Of a DNA stretch of 11,435 nucleotides, positions 5,731-11,435 are shown one piece after another. Location: positions 1 to 11,435 of the forward strand of contig RFPF01000079.1 of NCBI GenBank assembly GCA_009926295.1. The letters run 5' to 3'. Every line of letters starts with the position of its first letter. Position 1 is the stretch's first letter. Source of the DNA: Planctomycetia bacterium (GTDB lineage Bacteria > Planctomycetota > Planctomycetia > Pirellulales > UBA1268). The translations under genes and the position numbers were made by a program. The notes beneath the pieces are model-generated. The model searched no databases. It was not told the origin of the DNA and saw only the letters and a program-made list of their open reading frames with translations.

Positions 5731-6752
5731 AACGGTTCCTTGCCCGCCGCGTTGCGGCCCGCGGGTTCACCCTCGTGGAGCTGCTCGTGGTGATCGCGAT
5801 CATCGGCGTGCTCGTCGGGCTCCTGTTGCCGGCGGTGCAGGCAGCCCGCGAGTCGGCCCGGCGTTCGAAGTGCATCGCCAACGCCAAGCAGATTTCCCTC
5901 GCCACCCTCAGCTACGAGTCGGCCAAGAAAATCCTTCCGCCCGGCGTGTTCTACGAAGCGGGCAAGATGGAGGGTACGAGTGGAAAGTCGTACATCGGCT
6001 TCGAGGTCATGATCCTGCCGTTCATGGAGAACATGGAGCTTTACGATTCCATCTCGCGGCGCACGTCCAATGGCTTCGCGTTCCCCTACTGGGCCTGGGA
6101 CGGATCGAGCTCGCTACGCGCGGTTCTCGACACTCCGATCGGCATCTTCCAGTGCCCATCCGACACCATGCAGACCGGTACCGCCGGGAACGACGTGATC
6201 ACCACGAGCCGCTCCATGGCGAAGTCGAATTACTGCGGCGTTGCGGGGTACAGCGGCCAGCAGGATGCGGTGGCGGCCACCGGGACGACTCCCTTCGCCT
6301 ACCGGCCGACCGACTTCTCCTCGTCAGACAACGGAAAAGTCGGCCGCAGGCGGGGCGTGTTCATGGGCGGCACCAAGACCAAGCTCCAGGAAATCCTCGA
6401 TGGCACGTCGAAGACGCTCCTGCTCGTGGAGCGTGACGGCGGCAAGCAGACGAACTCGAGCGCACGGCAGGCCTCGTTCTGGGCCGGGGCGTACAGAAGC
6501 GACTGGCCGATGACGCACCTTGTCGGTACTGCAAACACCTCCAACGGTTACTGGTGGATCAACTCGAACTACAAGTATGCCCCCGGCAGCCTCCACGCAG
6601 GGGATGGGGCGACCTCGGCGTTCGCCGACGGCAGCGTGCGGTTCATCAGCCAGAATATCGACACGCCCACGTGGGAGGTGCTCGGCTGCCTCGCAGACGG
6701 CGATGCAGCGGATGACCTCGGCAACGCTCCGAAGGGTCTGGGGAGCTTCTGA
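5727..6752 (+). CDS. DUF1559 (SBP_bac_10) pilin-like protein in the pectin operon
   Basis: A complete protein of 341 residues. The N-terminus is a textbook type IV prepilin signal: basic leader, cleavage site G13|F14, Glu18 at the +5 position of the mature protein, and a hydrophobic helix TLVELLVVIAIIGVLVGLLL (15-34). A prepilin peptidase should process it, leaving the helix in the membrane or in a pilus-like assembly. The DUF1559 domain follows, with PAVQAARESARRSKCIANAK (35-54), FQCPSD (141-146), EILDGTSKTLLLVE (222-235) and the C-terminal HAGDGATSAFADGSV (290-304). The spacing from His290 to Asp301-Gly302 is ten residues, one more than the usual H-x9-DG. The start is supported by a GGGAGG site and an ATGA overlap with the lyase stop. 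It is followed directly by a lipoprotein gene, a pairing common in planctomycetes. Function is unknown; its place among pectinases suggests a role in binding or handling pectin, as inference. Confidence 0.95.
   Translation: MKRFLARRVAARGFTLVELLVVIAIIGVLVGLLLPAVQAARESARRSKCIANAKQISLATLSYESAKKILPPGVFYEAGKMEGTSGKSYIGFEVMILPFMENMELYDSISRRTSNGFAFPYWAWDGSSSLRAVLDTPIGIFQCPSDTMQTGTAGNDVITTSRSMAKSNYCGVAGYSGQQDAVAATGTTPFAYRPTDFSSSDNGKVGRRRGVFMGGTKTKLQEILDGTSKTLLLVERDGGKQTNSSARQASFWAGAYRSDWPMTHLVGTANTSNGYWWINSNYKYAPGSLHAGDGATSAFADGSVRFISQNIDTPTWEVLGCLADGDAADDLGNAPKGLGSF
6740..6745 (+). promoter_or_regulatory. Shine-Dalgarno of the operon lipoprotein gene
   Basis: GGGGAG is 6 bases before ATG 6752 and inside the end of the DUF1559 gene. 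It supports the start that overlaps the DUF1559 stop by a single base (TGATG). Confidence 0.65.
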
Positions 6753-7132
6753 TGGCTGGGCGTTGTTGCCGGTTTCGATGCCTGGCCGTCGCGACGCTGC
6801 TGGTCCTTGCCGGCTGCTCGTCAGGCGTGAAGCTGTGCGAGGTGAAGGGCACCGTGACGAAGGCCGGTGTGGGTCAGAAAAACCTCCTCGTGCAGTTCAG
6901 CCCCCTGGCCGGCGGTCGCCCCGCGATCGACCGCACCGCCGACGATGGCGGGTATATCCTGAAATACACCGACAAGCGGGCGGGCGCGCTCGTCGGCCCG
7001 CATCGCGTCGTGGTCTTCAGCGGCGGCGAGCCCGTCGGCGAGGGCAACGACACGACCCCGCTGACGCGGCTTTACGCCGGCGAGTTCGAGGTCACGCCGG
7101 GCGTGAATGTCTTCGACATTTCGCTGCCCTGA
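6752..7132 (+). CDS. small lipoprotein with transthyretin-like beta domain
   Basis: A protein of 126 residues. The N-terminus RCLAVATLLVLAGC (9-22) is a lipoprotein signal with lipobox LAGC and Cys22 as lipid acceptor. The mature part is a single small beta domain of the kind annotated as carboxypeptidase-regulatory-like or transthyretin-like in planctomycetes. It has EVKGTVTKAG (30-39), an ADDGGYIL turn (63-70), VGPHRVVVFSGGEP (81-94) and a final PGVNVFDISL strand (116-125). Such lipoproteins are often encoded directly after DUF1559 genes. Here the ATG overlaps the DUF1559 stop by one base, which points to tightly linked production. A structural or anchoring partner of the DUF1559 protein is plausible but unproven. 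A small hairpin begins at its stop codon. Confidence 0.85.
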   Translation: MAGRCCRFRCLAVATLLVLAGCSSGVKLCEVKGTVTKAGVGQKNLLVQFSPLAGGRPAIDRTADDGGYILKYTDKRAGALVGPHRVVVFSGGEPVGEGNDTTPLTRLYAGEFEVTPGVNVFDISLP

Positions 7133-7146
7133 CGGCAGGATGCCGT
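7132..7146 (+). terminator. hairpin just after the lipoprotein stop
   Basis: ACGGCA-GGA-TGCCGT forms a perfect 6-bp stem with a 3-base loop, starting at the last base of the lipoprotein stop codon. It is followed by only two further Ts and then CC. It could act as a weak terminator or attenuator, or protect the 3' end of a processed upstream mRNA, thereby setting the ratio of GH28 and GH2 to the upstream genes. It is too short to be sure. Confidence 0.3.
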
Positions 7147-7192
7147 TTCCGGGATACGGTGTTCCGTTTACCGCGTTGCAGGTTTCACGCGG

Positions 7193-7213
7193 ATGCCGCA
7201 TTTTCAGCGGCAT
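7193..7213 (+). promoter_or_regulatory. hairpin pairing through the GH28 start codon
   Basis: ATGCCGC (7193-7199) and GCGGCAT (7207-7213) form a perfect 7-bp stem around the 7-base loop ATTTTCA. The right arm contains the first two bases of the GH28 ATG (7212-7214). In the mRNA this would hide the start codon. No Shine-Dalgarno sequence is obvious nearby, so translation may depend on opening this structure. Confidence 0.35.
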
Positions 7214-8579
7214 GGCATCTCTCCGCCGTCTCGCTCTCGTGCCGTTTTCGGTGATCGTGTTCGCGGTGGCGACCGCCGCCCCGGTGGCGCCGCCGATCGA
7301 CGAGGCGGCCGTGCTCGCCGCGGTCCGCGATCCCGTGTTTCCCGACCGCGACTTTCCCATCACCGCCCACGGTGCCCGCGAGGCCGACGACTGCGGCGCG
7401 GCGATCGCCCGCGCCGTCCACGCCTGCCATGCCGCCGGGGGCGGCCGCGTGGTCGTGCCGGCCGGCACGTGGCGCACCGGCCCGGTGCGGCTCGAGAGCA
7501 ACGTCAACCTCCACCTCGCCGCGGGCGCCACGCTGAAGTTCGACCCCGATCCCGCCCGCTACCTGCCCGTCATCCTCACGCGGTTCGAGGGGATGGAGTT
7601 CATGAACTACCAGCCGCTCATCCACGCCTTCGAGGAGGAAAACGTCGCCGTCACGGGCCCGGGCACGCTCGACGGCTCGGCGAGCGCCACCGCCTGGTGG
7701 CCGTGGAAGGGCAAGTCGGGATCGGGCCCCAGCCAGAAGGAGGCCCGGGCGCGGCTCGTGCGCGAGGTGGCCGAGGGCGTCCCCGTGGCCGAGCGGGTGT
7801 ACGGCGAGGGCCACTTCATGCGGCCCAATTTCCTGCAGCCGCACCGCTGCAAGAACGTGCTCATCGAGGGCGTCACGATCGTCGCCTCGCCGATGTGGGT
7901 CGTTCATCCCCTGCTCTGCACGAACGTCACCGTGCGGGGCATCACGGTTCGCTCGCTCGGCCCCAACAACGACGGCTGCAATCCCGAGTGCTGCCGCGAC
8001 GTGCTCATCGAGGGCTGCACGTTCGAAACGGGCGACGACTGCATCGCGATCAAGAGCGGCCGCAACGACGACGGCCGCCGCGTCGGCGTGCCCTGCGAGA
8101 ACATCGTGGTGCGCCGGTGTACGATGCGGGACGGCCACGGGGGCGTGACGATGGGCAGCGAGGTGTCGGGCGACGTGCGCAACGTGTTCGTGTCGGAGTG
8201 CCGGATGGACAGCCCGCACCTCGACCGCGCGTTCCGCTTCAAGTCCAACGCCGTGCGGGGCGGCGTGATCGAGAACGTCCACTTTCGCGACGTGACGATC
8301 GGCCGCGTGGCCAAGGCCGTGCTCGGCGTCGAGTTCGACTACGACGAGGGGGCCGACGGCCCGCACCGCCCCGTGCTGCGAGACGTTTCGATCGAGCGGG
8401 TCACGAGCGAGTCGAGCGGCACGGCGATCGACATCGGCTCGTTCCCCGCCGCGACGATCACCGGCATCCGGATCAGGGACTGCTCCTTCCGCGCAGTGGA
8501 GGGCCCGGGCCGGATGCAGCACGTCGGCCAGATCACCCTCGACAACGTCGGCATCGAGCCGGCGGCCACACGCCGATGA
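7212..8579 (+). CDS. secreted GH28 polygalacturonase
   Basis: Family GH28 enzymes hydrolyse alpha-1,4-galacturonosyl linkages in pectin by inversion. The protein has 455 residues from ATG 7212, chosen because it starts a signal peptide: MASLRRLALVPFSVIVFAV (1-19), with cleavage after about ATAA (20-23). An in-frame ATG at 7140 would add 24 non-signal-like residues. The right-handed beta-helix begins near FPITAHGA (48-55). All catalytic elements are visible: NNDG (252-255), GDDC (274-277), GHGG (308-311) and RFK (342-344). The presumed catalytic acids are D254, D275 and D276, with H309, R342 and K344 in support. The long loop segments and the ALGVEFDY-like C-terminal turns resemble bacterial exo-acting members, but mode of action cannot be fixed. 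Ten cysteines fall between residues 213 and 330, which is notable for a bacterial enzyme. The TGA overlaps the start of the GH2 gene as ATGA. Confidence 0.92.
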   Translation: MASLRRLALVPFSVIVFAVATAAPVAPPIDEAAVLAAVRDPVFPDRDFPITAHGAREADDCGAAIARAVHACHAAGGGRVVVPAGTWRTGPVRLESNVNLHLAAGATLKFDPDPARYLPVILTRFEGMEFMNYQPLIHAFEEENVAVTGPGTLDGSASATAWWPWKGKSGSGPSQKEARARLVREVAEGVPVAERVYGEGHFMRPNFLQPHRCKNVLIEGVTIVASPMWVVHPLLCTNVTVRGITVRSLGPNNDGCNPECCRDVLIEGCTFETGDDCIAIKSGRNDDGRRVGVPCENIVVRRCTMRDGHGGVTMGSEVSGDVRNVFVSECRMDSPHLDRAFRFKSNAVRGGVIENVHFRDVTIGRVAKAVLGVEFDYDEGADGPHRPVLRDVSIERVTSESSGTAIDIGSFPAATITGIRIRDCSFRAVEGPGRMQHVGQITLDNVGIEPAATRR

Positions 8580-11435
8580 GCCGTGCTCCGATCCCGACCG
8601 CCCCGCGGCTCGCCGCCTGCCTCGCGGCGGCCATGCTCTGCGGTGATTCGGCCCGGGCCGCGGGCCCCGTGCAGGAACTCCCGACGCGGCTGGCCACCGA
8701 CGTCCGCCCGCTCGACGGCACGTGGACGTTCAAGTACGTGCCCGGGCTCGACGCCGGCGCCGATGGCAAATTCATCGAGCCGTCGTTCGACGCGTCGGCC
8801 TGGCCGACGATCCCCGTGCCCGGCCACTGGGAGTTGCACGGCTTCGCCGAGCCGCGGTATTTCCACGGGCCCGACGAGGGGCTCGGGCTCTACCGGCGCA
8901 CGTTCCGTGTGCCGCCGGAGTGGCGGGGGAAGCGGGTGCTGCTCTCGTTCGACGGCGTGCTGCATGGCTTCACCGCCTGGGTCAACGGGACCGACGTGGG
9001 CTCGTGGGCGAGCGGATTCAACCCCGTCACCCTCGACGTCACCGACGCCCTCCTTCCCGGCGACGCAGACAACCTCCTCGCCGTCCGCGTCTCGACCCGC
9101 AGCCACGGCTGGGAGTTCGACACGATGGACTGCTGGTCGCTCTCGGGCATCTACCGCAGCGTCACGCTCTTCGCCGTGCCGAAGGATCACCTCACCGACT
9201 TCACGGTCTGGACGACGCTGCGGGCCGACGGCGGCGCGGATCTCGACGTCGAGGCGGCCGCGACGGCTCCCGGCACCGTGGCCGCCGTGCTCACGAGCCC
9301 CGCGGGCGACGTGCAGCAGGACTTCAAGATCGAGCTCGATGCCCGCGGCCGCGGCCGGACGACCGTCAGGGTCGGCAACCCGCGGCTGTGGACCGCCGAG
9401 ACGCCGTCGCTCTACCGGCTCGACCTCGCCCTCCGGCCGGCCGCCGGGGGGCCGGAGCACCGCGTCAGCGACGGAATCGGCCTCCGTCAGGTGACGATCG
9501 ATGACGGCATCCTCCAGCTCAACGGCCGGCCCATCAAGCTCCGCGGCATCAACCACCACGATATCTGGCCCGAGGAGGGACGGGTGGCCACGGTGGAGCG
9601 GATGCGACGCGACCTCGAGCTGATCCGCGACGCCAACGTCAACTTCATCCGCACGTCGCACTACCCGCCGCATCCGCTCTTCATCGGGATGTGCGACGAG
9701 ATGGGCTTCTACGTCGACTGCGAAGTGCCCTTCATCCACGGCCGCGACCATCTGGGCGATCCGTCGTACCGGGAGGATCTCCTCACACGCGCACGTGCCA
9801 CCGTCGCCCGCGACAAGAACCACCCGAGCATCATCCTGTGGAGCGTGGGCAACGAGAATCCGGTCAATGAGCAGGGCCTCGAGGCCGGGAAGCTCGTGAA
9901 GGAACTCGACCCGACACGGCCCATCGCCTTCCCGACGGTGGGCTCGCACTTCAAGGGCAACTGGGAGCGGTATCCCGGGTTCGTCGATCTCTACACGCCG
10001 CACTACGCCGGCCCGGAAAAGGTGCGGGAGTACGCCGGGGTGCTCGAGCGGCCGATCGTCGTCACCGAGTACGCCCACCAGCGCGGCATCGCCCGTGGCG
10101 GCGACGGCGTGCAGGAGATCTGGGACGAGATGTACCGGGCCCCCCGCGTCGCCGGCGGCGCGGTGTGGCTGTTCCAGGACCAGGGCATCCTGCGCACCGC
10201 CGAGGACCGGGCGAGCGTGGTCAACGGCGACCTCATGGTGTGGCTCGACGAGCACCGCTACTTCGACACCAACGGCTACTACGGCGTGGACGGGATCGTG
10301 TTCTCCGACCGCACGCCGCAGCTCGACTACTGGAACCTGCGGCACGCCTTCTCGCCCGTGCGGATCGGGGAACGGCAGGTGGCGGTGAGGCCCGGGCCGC
10401 AGACGGTCGGCCTGCGCGTCGAAAACCGGCACGACTTCCGCAGCCTCGCGGGCTACCAGCTCGCCTGGAAACTGCTTCGCAACACCGGAGAGCTGTCCCA
10501 CGGCGAAGTTCCGCTCACCGCGGCGGCCCGCGAGACCGAGAACGTTTCGATCCCGCTCGACCTGCCCGGGGATCCCGGCCAGGACGTGTTCGCTCTCGAG
10601 ATCCGCTGCCTCGACGCCGGCGGCAGGTCGTTCAACGAGCACGGCGTTCGCCTCGACACCGCGGCCACCGCCGCGAGCCGGATGGCTTCCGTCGAGCGCT
10701 CGCTGCCCGCGGGCGATCTCGCCCTCGACGTCACCGCGGCGGGCATCGCGGTGGCGCACCCCGCGTGGAAGCTGTCGATCGACCGCTCCACGGGACGCCT
10801 CTCGCTCGCGGCCGCCGACGGCACGCCGCTCGTCACGGCGGTCGGCCCGCACACCGGCCGCAAGCTCACGATCACCGAGCTCGGCAAGCAGCGCGACGGC
10901 GGCGCCACCCGCTGGGACGGCGAACTGATGCGGGAGGTGACCGCGGTGCGCACGAGCGCGGAACGCACCGCCGCCGGCGTCGTGGTCACGGTCGGCGGCC
11001 GCTATCCGCGGCCGGGCTTCCCCGAGCAGGCCGTGGAGGGCGAGTATCGGCTCACGGCCCGGCCCGGGGGCGCGATCGACGTGGCCTACGACTACCAGCC
11101 CGTCAACCCGCGGGGAACGATGGTGGAAACGGGGCTGGCCTTCGCGGTGCCGGCCGCGGCCGACGAGTTCCGCTGGATCGGGCAGGGACCGTATGCCGGC
11201 TACAAGCACCGCGACCGCGTGAACCGCCACGGCGTGTTCCACCTCCGGCGCGACGACCTGTTTTTCCCGGGCAATCGCCGGGGCGTGCAACTCGCCTGCC
11301 TCGCCGACGTCGGCGGCCGCGGCGTGCTCGTCGCCGGCGACGAGGCGACCTTCTCGTTCGATCCCCGCGGCGCCGACACGATCGTGTCGCACGTGGCATC
11401 CGACGCGCGGAGCTTCGACGAGAAGTCCGACTCCA
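8576..11435 (+). CDS. GH2 beta-galactosidase, 3' end missing
   Basis: The frame is open from ATG 8576 to the window edge, giving 953 residues; LacZ-type enzymes have about 1000-1050, so only the last part is missing. An N-terminal signal peptide is likely: LAACLAAAMLC (12-22), cleavage near DSARA. The domain order is that of LacZ: a jelly-roll sugar-binding domain (about 40-200, with PVPGHWELHG and SLSGIYRSV), an immunoglobulin-like domain (about 205-310), a TIM barrel (about 313-590) and C-terminal beta domains with WIGQGPYAGYKHRDR from W867. Active-site landmarks are GINHHD (324-329), RTSHYPPHP (359-367), the acid/base Glu427 in WSVGNE, and the nucleophile Glu498 in VTEYAH. Glu427 and Glu498 are 71 residues apart, close to the spacing in E. 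coli LacZ. The ATG overlaps the GH28 stop and no Shine-Dalgarno is seen, so translation probably depends on coupling. In this context it may remove beta-galactosyl groups from pectin side chains. Confidence 0.93.
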   Translation, partial: MSRAPIPTAPRLAACLAAAMLCGDSARAAGPVQELPTRLATDVRPLDGTWTFKYVPGLDAGADGKFIEPSFDASAWPTIPVPGHWELHGFAEPRYFHGPDEGLGLYRRTFRVPPEWRGKRVLLSFDGVLHGFTAWVNGTDVGSWASGFNPVTLDVTDALLPGDADNLLAVRVSTRSHGWEFDTMDCWSLSGIYRSVTLFAVPKDHLTDFTVWTTLRADGGADLDVEAAATAPGTVAAVLTSPAGDVQQDFKIELDARGRGRTTVRVGNPRLWTAETPSLYRLDLALRPAAGGPEHRVSDGIGLRQVTIDDGILQLNGRPIKLRGINHHDIWPEEGRVATVERMRRDLELIRDANVNFIRTSHYPPHPLFIGMCDEMGFYVDCEVPFIHGRDHLGDPSYREDLLTRARATVARDKNHPSIILWSVGNENPVNEQGLEAGKLVKELDPTRPIAFPTVGSHFKGNWERYPGFVDLYTPHYAGPEKVREYAGVLERPIVVTEYAHQRGIARGGDGVQEIWDEMYRAPRVAGGAVWLFQDQGILRTAEDRASVVNGDLMVWLDEHRYFDTNGYYGVDGIVFSDRTPQLDYWNLRHAFSPVRIGERQVAVRPGPQTVGLRVENRHDFRSLAGYQLAWKLLRNTGELSHGEVPLTAAARETENVSIPLDLPGDPGQDVFALEIRCLDAGGRSFNEHGVRLDTAATAASRMASVERSLPAGDLALDVTAAGIAVAHPAWKLSIDRSTGRLSLAAADGTPLVTAVGPHTGRKLTITELGKQRDGGATRWDGELMREVTAVRTSAERTAAGVVVTVGGRYPRPGFPEQAVEGEYRLTARPGGAIDVAYDYQPVNPRGTMVETGLAFAVPAAADEFRWIGQGPYAGYKHRDRVNRHGVFHLRRDDLFFPGNRRGVQLACLADVGGRGVLVAGDEATFSFDPRGADTIVSHVASDARSFDEKSDS

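Noticed and set aside
7185..8522. A 445-codon minus-strand frame opposite GH28
   Set aside because: GH28 motifs on the plus strand are complete; the antisense product is His/Ala/Arg-rich shadow sequence.
8339..11392. A 1017-codon open frame on the minus strand opposite GH2
   Set aside because: The plus strand encodes a GH2 enzyme with all catalytic motifs. The antisense protein is low-complexity, rich in His, Ala, Val, Gly and Arg, and matches no family. Long antisense frames arise from GC-rich third codon positions.
1..11435. SusC/SusD transporters, two-component regulators, mobile elements, CRISPR arrays or RNA genes
   Set aside because: No protein motif or sequence pattern for any of these was seen in any frame or on either strand.

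Overview
The window looks like a piece of a planctomycete chromosome, probably from a high-GC member of the Pirellulales or a relative. This rests on the very high G+C content and on two DUF1559 proteins. One of these has an intact prepilin-type N-terminus, and both carry the C-terminal H-x9-DG-like signature found mainly in Planctomycetes. Lipoproteins paired with DUF1559 genes and a wealth of secreted carbohydrate-active enzymes fit the same group. No tRNA, rRNA, CRISPR array, insertion sequence or other mobile element was seen. Gene density is high: no gene-free stretch exceeds 300 bases, and the longest gaps are 1123-1249 and 4247-4425.

Left part (1-4246). The window opens inside a DUF1559 protein gene that has lost its first ~30 codons. 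Next come two rightward genes 50 bp apart: a DUF3050 protein with a heme-oxygenase-like fold and a pattern of His/Glu/Asp residues that could bind metal, and a Tat-exported FAD-dependent oxidoreductase. The oxidoreductase converges on a leftward gene for a small lipoprotein of unknown function. The two stop codons lie at the ends of one short perfect inverted repeat.

Right part (4426-11435). Diverging from that lipoprotein is a tightly packed rightward operon: PL10 pectate lyase, DUF1559 pilin-like protein, small lipoprotein, GH28 polygalacturonase and GH2 beta-galactosidase, the last running off the right edge. Three of its four junctions are start/stop overlaps. The exception is a 79-bp gap before GH28 that holds two small hairpins, the second of which pairs through the GH28 start codon. 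A TATACT -10-like box upstream of the pectate lyase is a candidate promoter.

Reading of the whole. The operon looks like a pectin utilisation locus. The lyase and the polygalacturonase would attack galacturonan backbones, and the GH2 enzyme would remove beta-galactosyl side chains. All three have N-terminal export signals. The most interesting aspect is that a pilin-like DUF1559 protein and a lipoprotein are embedded, translationally coupled, in the middle of this CAZyme operon. No SusC/SusD-type genes are visible. This suggests, as inference only, that the pair provides a surface or periplasmic binding or scaffolding function for the enzymes.
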